A stretch of DNA of 64,000 bases, taken from positions 6,262,001-6,326,000 of the forward strand of contig CP102272.1 of the NCBI GenBank assembly GCA_025149125.1, given 5' to 3'. This DNA is from [Clostridium] asparagiforme DSM 15981. GTDB taxonomy: Bacteria; Bacillota; Clostridia; Lachnospirales; Lachnospiraceae. The notes under the pieces were generated by a model that worked only from the letters and a program-made list of their open reading frames with translations, had not been told where the DNA came from and ran no database searches. Positions 17,938 to 26,623 of this stretch are shown here, piece by piece. Both the position numbers and the translations under genes were made by a program. Positions within the stretch are counted from its first letter, which is position 1. Each line of letters starts with the position of its first letter.

Positions 17938-18873
17938 TCACTTCACCGATTGTTTTTGATGCAGGCTGACCCTGATCCCCTCCCGGTTGGAGCAGTACAC
18001 GCCCACCAGGATCAACGCGCACCCGGCCAGGTGCGCCGGCCCCACCGGCTCGGCCAGGAAAATAGCTCCGGCCACCATGGACACCACAGTCGCCAAATTC
18101 GTGTAGGACGTGGCCTGGGCTACGGTCAGATCGTTGACCGAGTAATTTAACATACAGAACGCCGCCACGGAAGAGATGATCCCCAGATACAGCAGCGCGC
18201 CCAGAATCCTGATATCTCCCAGCGCCTTGCCCGCCTGGGCGGCCAGATTCCCGCCCTCCGTGACCAGAGCCGCGGTCACGAACACCGCCATTCCCAGGCC
18301 AAACATCACATAGGTCCGCTCAAACGCCGTGTAGCGGTCCGCGCAGCGCCTGCTGAGCAGGCTGAACCCCGAGCCGGTGATGACCGCGCAGATCAGCACC
18401 AGAATGCCAGCCAAACTGGCGCCTCCTCCTTCCCCGGACATGGCGATCAACACCGCTCCCGCCAGTGACATCAGCCCGAACAGGAGCTGTCTGACTGTAA
18501 AACGCTCCTTCAGGAACACCGCGCCCAGCAGCATCCCCGCCACCGGCACCGTGGCGATCATAGAGCCGGAAATCACAGAGTTGGTCAGCTTGATCCCCAG
18601 GCTTTCAAAGGTAAAATACAATACCGGCTGGAAAAGCCCCAGGGCCAGAAGGGGCCTCAAATCCTTTTTCAAGTCCACCTTCACCACCCGGGCAACTACC
18701 AGCACATTCATTGCCAGAAACGCGATGGAAAACCGCAGCGCCAGCATGACAAACGTGTCCACTGTCAAAAGCACCACCCTGGAAAACATAAAACTCAACC
18801 CGAATATAACATTTCCCGCAATGGCCGCGGCCGCGGCTTTTTTCCTGCTTTTCATGTTCTCCCCCGCTCCCAT
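17938..18873 (-). CDS. EamA/DMT-superfamily transporter
   Basis: A 311-residue protein with ten hydrophobic segments in two homologous halves, the EamA (DMT) layout. AGNVIFGLSFMFSRV opens the first half and the repeat begins near residue 155 with LAGILVLICAVITGSGFSLLSRR. Such proteins export amino acids, metabolites or drugs. ATG 18873 has GGAAGGAGA upstream; an internal ATG six codons later is also possible. It stands alone between two terminators, so nothing in the context gives the substrate. Confidence 0.85.
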   Translation of the reverse strand: MGAGENMKSRKKAAAAAIAGNVIFGLSFMFSRVVLLTVDTFVMLALRFSIAFLAMNVLVVARVVKVDLKKDLRPLLALGLFQPVLYFTFESLGIKLTNSVISGSMIATVPVAGMLLGAVFLKERFTVRQLLFGLMSLAGAVLIAMSGEGGGASLAGILVLICAVITGSGFSLLSRRCADRYTAFERTYVMFGLGMAVFVTAALVTEGGNLAAQAGKALGDIRILGALLYLGIISSVAAFCMLNYSVNDLTVAQATSYTNLATVVSMVAGAIFLAEPVGPAHLAGCALILVGVYCSNREGIRVSLHQKQSVK

Positions 18874-18956
18874 CCTTTTCTCCTTCCCGATGCGTTAAGG
18901 GGGCCGCCGGTTGACAGCCCCCTACCATTATGTACCACAAAACATCGTTGTGTCAA

Positions 18957-20144
18957 CTAATTCAGCGTATCCAGCGCCTTCTTGATCCGGTTCATGCAGT
19001 CCTCCACATTGCGCTTGGGCATAGCTGCGTTGATCCGCTCAAATCCGTTTCCTTCCTCGCCGAAAATGTATCCCTCGTCAAAGGCGATTCTGGCGGTCTC
19101 CTGCATCAGCTTCTCCAGCTTCTTAGGATCGCTCTCATATCCGTTCAAATCCAGCCAGATCAGGTAGGTGCCCTCCACCGCGGTCACGCTGGCCTTGGGC
19201 AGCTGCTCCTTCACAAACTCCTTGACAAAGCGGATGTTCTCATCCAGGTAATCCCGCAGCTGGTCCAGCCACTCCTCGCCCTCGTTGTAGGCCGCGATGG
19301 TAGCGGCGATGCCGAAGGGATTGGCCATGCTGACGGAGAACGCGTCGTCGATCACTCCCAGCCACTTCTTCTGCCACTCCTTGTTGGGGATCACAATGTT
19401 GGACAGCTGCATACCCGCCAGATTGAAGGTCTTGGAGGGAGCCGTGCAGACCACGATGTGATCGGCGTACTCGGGAGCCACTTTTAACAGCGGCGTGTGG
19501 ACCACGCCCTTGCGGGTCAGATCCATGTGGATCTCATCGGAGATAATCCACTTTCCATACTTCTTCGCAATCTCCACCAGCCGTCCCAGTTCCTCCACGG
19601 TCCACACCCGTCCAACCGGGTTGTGGGGGCTGCAGAGAATCATACCCTTGACCGCTTCATCGGCGAACTTTTTCTCCAGGTCCTCATAATCCATGCGGTA
19701 GTCGCCGTTCTCATAGATCAGGGAGCTGTTGAAGATTTTCCTGTTATTTCCATTTATTTTATTGGTAAAGGGATAATACACCGGTCTCTGGATAATGATC
19801 CCGTCCCCCTCGTTTGTCAGGGCCTGAAGCAGGAAGGCCAGGGCCGGCACCACGCCGGGGCTGAAAAATACGTCCTCTTTCGCCACTTCCCAGTCGTATC
19901 TGCGCTTAAACCAGCCGGTCACGGCATGTTTCAGGTCCTCGTTGTCGTAGATGGTATAGCCGAAAATCTTCCGGTCAATACGCTCGTGCAGCGCCCTGAT
20001 AATGGGCTCAGCGCAGGCAAAATCCATATCCGCAACCCATACGGACAGCGCATCCGACGGCGCGCCCTCGGGCATCTGGTCCAGCTTGCAGGAGTAAGTG
20101 CCCTTCCGGTCCACAACCTCGTCAAAATTGTACTTCATAATCAT
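18957..20144 (-). CDS. PatB/MalY-type PLP C-S lyase (aminotransferase class I fold)
   Basis: A 395-residue fold-type I PLP enzyme. VWVADMDFACAEPI near residue 30 is diagnostic for the MalY/PatB group, LCSPHNPVGRVW near 165 and the PLP lysine in CTAPSKTFNLAGMQ near 230 are intact. Family members cleave cystathionine or other cysteine S-conjugates to a thiol, pyruvate and ammonia. Last gene of an operon with a YfcC-type transporter and an M20 amidohydrolase; together they could take up, deacylate and cleave N-acyl cysteine conjugates (inference). Confidence 0.88.
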   Translation of the reverse strand: MIMKYNFDEVVDRKGTYSCKLDQMPEGAPSDALSVWVADMDFACAEPIIRALHERIDRKIFGYTIYDNEDLKHAVTGWFKRRYDWEVAKEDVFFSPGVVPALAFLLQALTNEGDGIIIQRPVYYPFTNKINGNNRKIFNSSLIYENGDYRMDYEDLEKKFADEAVKGMILCSPHNPVGRVWTVEELGRLVEIAKKYGKWIISDEIHMDLTRKGVVHTPLLKVAPEYADHIVVCTAPSKTFNLAGMQLSNIVIPNKEWQKKWLGVIDDAFSVSMANPFGIAATIAAYNEGEEWLDQLRDYLDENIRFVKEFVKEQLPKASVTAVEGTYLIWLDLNGYESDPKKLEKLMQETARIAFDEGYIFGEEGNGFERINAAMPKRNVEDCMNRIKKALDTLN

Positions 20145-20173
20145 TCAACCTCTTTTCTCAAAATCTCCATATT

Positions 20174-21592
20174 TTAGAATGCGGTCCAACCGCTCTCTGT
20201 CAACACATACATTATAACAAAAGATATCAGGATAAACGCAATTACTTTCGGGAAAACCCATTTAAACCACTTCGGGAACGGCACGCCCGCCATCACGCAG
20301 GAGCCAACGGTCCAGCCCAGGAACGGGGAAACCATGTTGGTGAAGCCGTCGCCGTACTGGAACGCCTGCACCGCAACGTTTAAATCCATGTTTAAGGTCT
20401 CTGCGATGGGCTTTAAGATCGGCACCAGGATCGCGGCCTTGGAGGTAGCGGAGGGGATCAGCAGGTTGACCACACAGATGATGGCGGTCATTCCGATACT
20501 GGATACCGCGCGGCTTAAATCCATGAGCGGCCTCGTCAGCACATAAACCATGGTGTGAATGACCATACCCTCGGTCAGCACCAGGGACATCACCTTGGCA
20601 AGACCGATTACAAAACCTACGAATACCAGCCCCTGCAGGCCCTTCACGAACTCGTCTCCCACCTTGTCAAAGGAGAATCCGCCGATAAAGCCGCAGACAA
20701 TGGCTACAAACAGCGCCAGCGCCGTCATCAAATGCTGGAGATAATTTCCGTCTCCGCCCAAAAGCGGGTAAGCCACCAAAATTCCGTACTGGCCCAGGAA
20801 CAGAACCAGGATGGCGATGGTTCTGCCGGAGAGTTTGGTTCCCTGGCTCAGCTTCGCCTCATCCTCGGCGGTCACCTTCATGTTGGCGGGGTTCCAGCCC
20901 TCGCTCCACATCAGGGACTTGGTGGGATCCTTACGGATCTTTTTCACATAGCGCAGCAGCAGGAACAGTCCCAAAAGCATAAAGAAGTTCATGCTTATAA
21001 ACATGGTGAAGAAGGCGCCGTACACCGGCACGCCCATCATCAGCTGGGTGATGAACTGCTTGGTAGGTCCGGTTCCGAATCCCAGCAGCGTGGCGTAACT
21101 GGAAACGCCGATGGCGCAGATCGGATCCAGCTTCAGTTTCTTTGTAAAGATCACGCCGATGGGCACTACCGCGATCAGGGCGTCCGTACCGCCGAAGCCG
21201 CCCAGATAAACCATCAGCACGAACATAATCGTAATCAGGATATTTTCGCTCTTATCCTTCAACTTGTAAATGGCCCAGTTGAGCAGCTCGTCGATGGCGC
21301 CCGTGGCCATGACCACCGCCGTCATCGCGCCGGAAGTGAGAACCGTCCAGATCACCAGGCCGGAATCGCCCAGGCCCTGAAGAATCAACATGAACATCCG
21401 CCACGGAGCCACCGGATTCTGATGCCCCAGGTAGGAAAACTGGTCGCCCAGAATCTTTCCGTTCTCATCCACGGCGAACTCTCCGGCCGGGATTATGTAG
21501 GTCAGCAGACATGCAAACAGCAGCAATCCCATCATAATCCAAAACAGATGGGGCATCTTAAAACCTTTCTTTGCCTTTTCCCCTGTACTCAT
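20174..21592 (-). CDS. YfcC/ArcD-family transporter
   Basis: A 472-residue membrane protein of the YfcC family (DcuC/ArcD-related): LLTYIIPAGEF near residue 30, LMVYLGGFGGTDALIAVVPIGV near 105 and VNLLIPSATSKAAILVPILKP near 370 are the family's recognisable stretches. About 12 membrane segments. Members move amino acids, peptides or dicarboxylates. It lies between the M20 amidohydrolase and the C-S lyase with gaps of 12 and 29 bp, so it probably imports the amidohydrolase substrate or exchanges substrate for product. Confidence 0.88.
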   Translation of the reverse strand: MSTGEKAKKGFKMPHLFWIMMGLLLFACLLTYIIPAGEFAVDENGKILGDQFSYLGHQNPVAPWRMFMLILQGLGDSGLVIWTVLTSGAMTAVVMATGAIDELLNWAIYKLKDKSENILITIMFVLMVYLGGFGGTDALIAVVPIGVIFTKKLKLDPICAIGVSSYATLLGFGTGPTKQFITQLMMGVPVYGAFFTMFISMNFFMLLGLFLLLRYVKKIRKDPTKSLMWSEGWNPANMKVTAEDEAKLSQGTKLSGRTIAILVLFLGQYGILVAYPLLGGDGNYLQHLMTALALFVAIVCGFIGGFSFDKVGDEFVKGLQGLVFVGFVIGLAKVMSLVLTEGMVIHTMVYVLTRPLMDLSRAVSSIGMTAIICVVNLLIPSATSKAAILVPILKPIAETLNMDLNVAVQAFQYGDGFTNMVSPFLGWTVGSCVMAGVPFPKWFKWVFPKVIAFILISFVIMYVLTESGWTAF

Positions 21593-21604
21593 AGTATTTC
21601 CCCC

Positions 21605-22774
21605 TTATTCATTATTTAAGAAATCAATCGCAAATCTCGCCATGAACTCGGAACCCTTGCGGAACGCCTTCTCATCCAGATCGAACTTGCAGTGGTGCTG
21701 GGGATACACCGTTTCCCCCGCCCTTTCAGCGCCAAGCACCCCATAAAAGCCCTTATACTTCTCCAGGATATAACCGAAATTATCGCCGGCGCAGATGGGA
21801 TCCGTCTGCTTTGCCAGTTCAAGGCCGTCCACATCCTTCACCAGTCCCTTCGCCCGATTGATCAGCTCCGCGTTGTTGCTCACCGGCGGAACGCCTCCGT
21901 TGATCACCAGCTCGTAATCCACCCCGTACATGGCGCTGACGCCCCTGGCAATCTGGTGCATCTTCTCCAGAATCACCTTATCCCCGCCGGGTTTATACCA
22001 GCGGTAGCCACCGTAGAGCTTCGCCTCCGAGGGGAACACATTGCCGATGGTACCGGCCTCGATGCGCCCTACGTTGACCACGGAGTGATCCAAAACATCG
22101 TAGAAATTGCTGGGAATGGACGCGAACTTTAAAACCATCTCGCAGGCCGCCTTGATGGGATCCTTCACCAGGTCCGGCCTTCCGCCGTGGCCGCCCTCGC
22201 CCTTCACCGTCAGGTCGTATCCCACGCCGCCCGCGAATACGGAATTGGGAATCAGCAGGATCTCTCCCTCCGGAAGCGTGCTCCAGATATGAAGTCCGAT
22301 CACGCTGTCCACGCCGCCGATGGAGTCGAAATAGTCCAGCACTTCCTTGTAGCCGAAGCCCGTCTCCTCCGCCACCTGGAACACGCAGATCACGGTGCCC
22401 GCAAGCTCCTCCTTCACCTCGTTCAGCACCTTGGCCGCACCCAGCATCATGGCAATGTGGGCGTCGTGGCCGCAGGCGTGCATCGCGCCCTCGTTCTCAG
22501 AGGCAAACTCCAGCCCCGTCTCTTCTTTCACAGGAAGCGCATCGATGTCGGCGCGGAGCGCGATGGTTTTTCCTTCCTTTCCGCCCTTGATGGTGGCGGC
22601 CACCCCGCAGTTGGGCGCCAGCACCTCAAAGGGAATTCCCATGCCCCGAAGCTCCTCCTGAATCTTGCGGGAAGTGTTCTGTTCCTTCAGAGAGAGTTCC
22701 GGGTGCCTGTGAAACCATCTTCTCATCTCAATGATGTAAGCCTCATAGTCGTCGTACAATTTCTTTACATCCAT
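21605..22774 (-). CDS. M20-family metallo-amidohydrolase (N-acyl amino acid hydrolase type)
   Basis: A 389-residue M20D peptidase/amidohydrolase. Zinc and catalytic motifs: ADIDALPVKEETGLEF near residue 82, HACGHDAHIAMMLG near 107, QVAEETGFG near 143 (Glu-Glu pair) and QHHCKFD near the end. Members remove acyl groups from N-acyl amino acids, including N-acetylcysteine, indole-acetyl and hippurate conjugates. ATG 22774 has AGGAGG upstream. It is the first gene of the MarR-linked operon and has a strong promoter with a palindromic operator in front of it. Confidence 0.88.
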   Translation of the reverse strand: MDVKKLYDDYEAYIIEMRRWFHRHPELSLKEQNTSRKIQEELRGMGIPFEVLAPNCGVAATIKGGKEGKTIALRADIDALPVKEETGLEFASENEGAMHACGHDAHIAMMLGAAKVLNEVKEELAGTVICVFQVAEETGFGYKEVLDYFDSIGGVDSVIGLHIWSTLPEGEILLIPNSVFAGGVGYDLTVKGEGGHGGRPDLVKDPIKAACEMVLKFASIPSNFYDVLDHSVVNVGRIEAGTIGNVFPSEAKLYGGYRWYKPGGDKVILEKMHQIARGVSAMYGVDYELVINGGVPPVSNNAELINRAKGLVKDVDGLELAKQTDPICAGDNFGYILEKYKGFYGVLGAERAGETVYPQHHCKFDLDEKAFRKGSEFMARFAIDFLNNE

Positions 22775-22812
22775 GTTTGTACCTCCTGTTAAGAAATCTG
22801 CTTAATTGATAA

Positions 22813-22877
22813 TAAGCTTAATGTTTAAGCTGCTTAACTGATGTAAATAGAATATCACTCATTGTTTAATCTGTCAA
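22813..22877 (-). promoter_or_regulatory. Promoter and palindromic operator of the M20-YfcC-PatB operon
   Basis: On the minus strand TTGACA (22877-22872), a 17-bp spacer and TATTCT (22854-22849) form a promoter. Just past the expected start of transcription lies a palindrome TTAAGC-A-GCTTAA (22837-22825), and a second, TAAGCTTA (22820-22813). The size and position fit a MarR-type operator; the MarR gene is next upstream. The remainder of the 393-bp gap (22775-23167) is AT-rich with no gene seen. Confidence 0.7.
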
Positions 22878-23101
22878 TATATCTTTTAAATTTTTGCAAT
22901 TACTTAACATTATTAACCATTATATTGGTTTGTTAAATATTTTATGTGGTAATATTTACTTTTTATTGCATTGCACGCCCTATGTAGGGACCTCTTCAGA
23001 ACAGTTTACTGGAAAGGGGGCGTCCCAGCTCAATTCCCAGGATCCAGCCGGAGCCTTCCCTCTTTTTCAGAGGCGCAAACTATAAGCAGGATAAAATTCA
23101 A

Positions 23102-23131
23102 GCCGCCCCGCTGCCCTTGCAGTGGGACGGC
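23102..23131 (-). terminator. Possible terminator behind the MarR gene
   Basis: A GC-rich hairpin (GCCGTCCC-A-CTGC paired with GCAG-C-GGGGCGGC on the minus strand) is followed by TTGAATTTTATCC, a modest T tract. Confidence 0.5.
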
Positions 23132-23167
23132 CCTGCCGCCTGATCCCTGATCAAATTGTCCGGTCAA

Positions 23168-23665
23168 TCACTTGTTGCTGTTGACCTGAAGCATCTTACT
23201 CTCCTCCACATCCAGCTTGAAGGACTCGTTGAGCTTTTTCTGAATCCGGATATAGGTCTCCAGCTCCTCCTCCGAGAACTCGTCCAGCATCCGGGCCGAG
23301 CGCCTGTAGCAGGCCTCCTCGAATTTCAGGTGGTAATTGTAAATCTTCTGCCCCTCCTCGGTGAGGTGCAGATTGTACTCCCGGTTGTTGTCGCTGTTTC
23401 TGGTCTGGATCAACCAGCCCTTGTCCTTCATCCGCCGCATCAGCTGCGAGCAGGCGCTGCGGGTCTTGTCAAAATAGACCGCCAACTCCGTAATGGTGAT
23501 CCCCGGTTCCTGCCCAATCTTATGGATAAACTGAGATTCCGCCTGGTACATTACCACTCCATTGTAATCGTGCAACAGGGAGTTATAGTCGTTCACATAC
23601 TTACACCCCCGGTCAAACGAATCGATCAGTTCACAAAATAATGAAAATCTTTCTTCAGCCGTCAT
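23168..23665 (-). CDS. MarR-family transcriptional regulator
   Basis: A 165-residue MarR protein. The winged helix is recognisable at ITITELAVYFDKTRSACSQLMRRMKDKGWL (about residues 54-82), followed by the wing NSDNNREYNLHLTEEGQKI. It ends 393 bp ahead of the M20 operon on the same strand. The palindromes TTAAGCnGCTTAA at 22825-22837 in front of that operon are its likely binding site. Its own promoter overlaps the end of the peptide deformylase gene. Confidence 0.88.
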   Translation of the reverse strand: MTAEERFSLFCELIDSFDRGCKYVNDYNSLLHDYNGVVMYQAESQFIHKIGQEPGITITELAVYFDKTRSACSQLMRRMKDKGWLIQTRNSDNNREYNLHLTEEGQKIYNYHLKFEEACYRRSARMLDEFSEEELETYIRIQKKLNESFKLDVEESKMLQVNSNK

Positions 23666-23701
23666 CTCTGCTCTTCACCCCTGTATCTGGTATTCCTGTT
23701 A

Positions 23702-23730
23702 AGATTACATGAATTATAAGGGTTTGTCAA
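23702..23730 (-). promoter_or_regulatory. Promoter of the MarR gene
   Basis: On the minus strand TTGACA (23730-23725), a 17-bp spacer, TAATCT (23707-23702). The -35 lies in the last codons of the upstream deformylase gene. Confidence 0.65.
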
Positions 23731-24181
23731 GATTATGCACCTCCACCGCCCTATCCAAAAACACCTCCCCGTCCAGATGTTCCAGCTCGTGGCAGTAACA
23801 TTTGGCCATCTCTCCCTCGCCGGTGAGCAGGACCTCCTTCCCGTTCTCATCCAGCGCCTGCACGGTCACGCTCTGGGGACGGATGGTTGTGGCGATGCGC
23901 CCGGGAAAGCTCAGGCACCCTTCCAGGCACTCCTGGACGCCGTCCCGTCCCACGATCACCGGATTCACAAGCTTCAGCACACACCCGCAGTAATCGATCA
24001 CCACCAGCCGTTTCAGAATCCCCACCTGGTTGGCAGCCAGGGCCGCAGCCCCCTCCGTAGCGTGCAGCGTGTCCATCATATCGTCCAGCAGAGCCCGGAC
24101 GCGCTCATCCACATTTTTTACTTCCTTACAGCGCTTCCTCAGCGCCTCGTCTCCCTCAGTCCGTATTGTTCTGACCGCCAT
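23714..24181 (-). CDS. def: Peptide deformylase
   Basis: A 155-residue peptide deformylase with all three motifs: GAAALAANQVG at 44-54 (motif 1), EGCLS at 87-91 with the metal-binding Cys (motif 2), and HELEH at 131-135 (motif 3, HExxH). Removes the formyl group from nascent proteins in the cytoplasm. The frame is open up to 24325 but ATG 24181 matches the family start. It overlaps the 3' end of the XRE regulator gene by 26 bp. The motif 1 Gly-x-Gly-Leu is changed to Gly-Ala-Ala-Ala-Leu, a common variation. Confidence 0.93.
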   Translation of the reverse strand: MAVRTIRTEGDEALRKRCKEVKNVDERVRALLDDMMDTLHATEGAAALAANQVGILKRLVVIDYCGCVLKLVNPVIVGRDGVQECLEGCLSFPGRIATTIRPQSVTVQALDENGKEVLLTGEGEMAKCYCHELEHLDGEVFLDRAVEVHNLDKPL

Positions 24182-24416
24182 GGTTTTCCCTCCTGCTGCT
24201 CTCAGATCTGGATTTTCGCGTGCTCTCCCCAAACAGAAATACCTCCTCGATAGCACAGCCAAACACCCTGGAAATGTCGTAGGCCAGCCAAATGGACGGC
24301 TCAAACTTCTCTGTCTCAATGGCATTGATCGCCTGTCTGGACGTGCCCACCATCTCTCCCAGCTGTTCCTGGGTCATGCCCCGCCGCTCCCGCAGCTCTT
24401 TGATGCGGTTCTTCAT
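24156..24416 (-). CDS. Small XRE-family HTH regulator
   Basis: An 86-residue Cro/CI-type protein. The HTH covers residues 4-58 (IKELRERRGMTQEQLGEMVG, TSRQAINAIE), followed by a short hydrophilic tail of Arg, Ser and Glu. ATG 24416 has GGAG upstream. It is cotranscribed with peptide deformylase. A perfect 13-bp inverted repeat brackets its promoter, so autoregulation is very likely. Confidence 0.88.
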   Translation of the reverse strand: MKNRIKELRERRGMTQEQLGEMVGTSRQAINAIETEKFEPSIWLAYDISRVFGCAIEEVFLFGESTRKSRSESSRRENHGGQNNTD

Positions 24417-24440
24417 GATCTGTTTTTCTCCTTCTTTGTA

Positions 24441-24489
24441 AGGTTGACTTTACAATCAGTATAAATCATGGCAGAAGTAAAGTCAACCT
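24441..24489 (-). promoter_or_regulatory. Promoter bracketed by a perfect 13-bp inverted repeat
   Basis: AGGTTGACTTTAC at 24441-24453 recurs as its exact reverse complement at 24477-24489. On the minus strand the outer arm contains the -35 (TTGACT, 24486-24481); the -10 (TATACT, 24463-24458) follows after exactly 17 bp; the inner arm covers the transcription start. Binding of a dimer to both arms would shut the promoter of the XRE-def operon. Confidence 0.8.
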
Positions 24490-24517
24490 GACATTTCGCC
24501 GGGAACCGGACTACTTA

Positions 24518-24877
24518 TTGATCCCGCTTGACATTTTCCGAAAAAACCACCACAATATAAGTAACAAGTTAGATGCGTGGCTCATGTTTATCGCTTCCGA
24601 TCAGCCCCGGGACATCCGCCAGCTGATCGAGGCATACCCGGAGTTTACAGAACTGTACCGCGAGGTATTTCATTTCCGCTATCACAAGAAGGAGTTGGTA
24701 AGTATGTTTTCAGAGGCATTGAGAATCCTGGACGCAAACACGACGCAGTATATGATTGAAGTACAGCAGGCGCAGATTGAGGCGCTGCAGGAGGAAAATC
24801 TCAGACACAAGGAGGAAAATCGCAGACAGCAGGAAGAAATTAAGCGCTTGCGGGAACTCCTGGCTCAGAAAGAATAA
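24518..24877 (+). pseudogene. C-terminal remnant of a PD-(D/E)XK (Rpn/PDDEXK) family transposase
   Basis: An open frame of 119 residues with NKLDAWLMFIASDQPRDIRQLIEAYPEF and RYHKKELVSMFSEALRILD, then a Glu/Gln-rich coiled coil. This is the C-terminal third of the Rpn-like nuclease/transposase proteins that are abundant in Lachnospiraceae (full length about 300 residues). The catalytic nuclease core is missing and no continuation is seen upstream, so the copy is a decayed fragment. It has no clear ribosome binding site. Confidence 0.7.
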
Positions 24878-24905
24878 TCAAATATACGCCTCGGGCTGCA
24901 AACCG

Positions 24906-24939
24906 GAAAAAGTGCGGATTCCAAAAGGGGTCCGCACTT
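24906..24939 (-). terminator. Terminator behind the DUF4173 gene (works in both directions)
   Basis: AAGTGCGGA and TCCGCACTT pair; on the minus strand the stem is followed by TTTTTCCGG, on the plus strand by CACATTTTTAC. It lies between the transposase remnant and the DUF4173 gene, which face each other. Confidence 0.75.
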
Positions 24940-24946
24940 CACATTT

Positions 24947-26623
24947 TTACTGTCCATTTTTATTTAAAATCTCAAGAGCCTTCGCAAAAGAAAAATTATA
25001 TTTCCGAATTTCAACTCCCCAGCCGCAGTTTTTCTCATAATCAAACACATATTTTTCCAGCAGTCTCTGTTTCCCGTCTGACTCCGCCATCAACTCCGCA
25101 ACCGCCGGAGCCGTGTCCGCAGACAGCCTGCTCAGATAATCCACGCCGTCCCGGCTGTAGTATTCATCCCGGTACACATCCGTGATCACCGCGTCCCCGC
25201 CCGCCGCCGTCAGGTTGTACCAGGCAATCTGATAATCCGGCTTCATCCAGGCCAGGGCCAGATAACACACCGAGATCACCCCCAAACAATGCCAGAACAG
25301 CGGGAAACGGTTCCAAAAGATCAGCGCCACCACCCCGGCCATTAGCACCGCAAGCACAGGCAGGAACCACAGCACCAGCAAGCGCAGATAGGTCAGGTGG
25401 TACTGCCCCACATAAAGAATCATTCGGTAAAACGCCGAGGCGATCATCACGTAGGTACACAGGCTGATCACCAGCAGAACCATATTTAAAACCACGCTGC
25501 GCCGGAAATATTTCAGGCACAGCAGCACCATCACCAGGTTCAGAACCGCCACAAACAGCAGCTGGAAAAATCCCTGCCTGGCGTACTCCGCATAGGTCAG
25601 CCCGTAGGGCAGCTGCCCCCTGCCCATAAAGAGATACACCACCTGAATCCCGCAAAACAGCAGGTAAACCGCCCCGATCAACGCCATAAAGGCAATGGCG
25701 ATTAACGGCTCCGCCGTTCTCCTGTCCTTCACCTCCTCAGTGATCTCCCCGGCGCAGGCGGAGCAGATGAGACAGTACATGGCAATGATCCCAAAGATAA
25801 TCTTGAATACAACGGGGATCACGGTAAAAGGATTCAAAAATTCCATGATTACCGTATCCAATACGGATTCAAAGACCCGATCCGCAGTGGCCAGCAGAAT
25901 GGACAGAATGATCGCAACCGGTGCAGCCACGCAGATTCCGGCCAGGACCCATACCACATTTTTGTATTTCTTATTGCGGATGGATTTGAGAAACCGGATT
26001 CCATGGCTGAAGGGGCAGCCCAGAAATCCTAGGGCGCGGCAGAGAAACATGAAGATGGCCCCCATGTATTTCCCGATATTCCACCGGCCGTCCCGGTAGC
26101 GCTGATGCAGGACAAACACACAGAACAGCAGAAACAGCGCCAGCTTGTTGAAGCCGTGGATCGTGGTATCTGCGGTCATGCAGGTGGAAATGCCGATCAG
26201 GAGCGACATTCCAATTAAAAACCAGGAACCTCCCTTGATCTGGATTCCCCTTCTGCGCAGAATCAGCCAGCTGAACCCATAGACCATAGCCACAAACAGC
26301 GGAAATGTGATGCCGCTGGGATTTTTATGCAGAAAAAATGTCCCGATCACACCAAATGCCAGGCAGAGCAGCCCGATAAAACCAAAGTCCGCTTCCACGG
26401 TCTCCAGACGCTTTCTCTGGCGCGCCTCTCGCTGCATCTCCTCGCTGGTGGCTTTCCAGACGGGGTTTTGTGTGACGTTCGGGGACACACCTGATTCTCC
26501 CGGCACACCCGATATCTCCGGCGCTCCCTCTGCCAACGCCGTCATCCGTTCTCCTGCCGTCCCCAGCTCTCCTGCCATCCCCGGAGTCCCCGTAGCTTCC
26601 ACACCACTATACAGATCACTCAT
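24947..26623 (-). CDS. DUF4173-type membrane protein
   Basis: A 558-residue protein with a 75-residue Gly/Pro/Glu-rich N-terminal region, about twelve membrane segments (from FGFIGLLCLAFGVIG near residue 80 to VISVCYLALAW near 455), and a hydrophilic C-terminus (DGVDYLSRLSADTAPAVAELM). The pattern, including DTTIHGFNKLALFLLFCVFVLHQRY, is that of DUF4173/DUF4153 proteins, whose function is not known. It overlaps the upstream HTH gene by 4 bp (ATGA), and the DUF2975 gene is also in the operon. Confidence 0.75.
   Translation of the reverse strand: MSDLYSGVEATGTPGMAGELGTAGERMTALAEGAPEISGVPGESGVSPNVTQNPVWKATSEEMQREARQRKRLETVEADFGFIGLLCLAFGVIGTFFLHKNPSGITFPLFVAMVYGFSWLILRRRGIQIKGGSWFLIGMSLLIGISTCMTADTTIHGFNKLALFLLFCVFVLHQRYRDGRWNIGKYMGAIFMFLCRALGFLGCPFSHGIRFLKSIRNKKYKNVVWVLAGICVAAPVAIILSILLATADRVFESVLDTVIMEFLNPFTVIPVVFKIIFGIIAMYCLICSACAGEITEEVKDRRTAEPLIAIAFMALIGAVYLLFCGIQVVYLFMGRGQLPYGLTYAEYARQGFFQLLFVAVLNLVMVLLCLKYFRRSVVLNMVLLVISLCTYVMIASAFYRMILYVGQYHLTYLRLLVLWFLPVLAVLMAGVVALIFWNRFPLFWHCLGVISVCYLALAWMKPDYQIAWYNLTAAGGDAVITDVYRDEYYSRDGVDYLSRLSADTAPAVAELMAESDGKQRLLEKYVFDYEKNCGWGVEIRKYNFSFAKALEILNKNGQ

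Noticed and set aside
18901..18940. Terminator behind the PatB/MalY gene
   Set aside because: A GGGGGC/GCCCCC stem is present but the T tract is only TTAA; too weak to call.
24182..24325. 48-residue N-terminal extension of peptide deformylase
   Set aside because: It runs over the XRE gene and has no similarity to deformylases; the ATG at 24181 is the family start.
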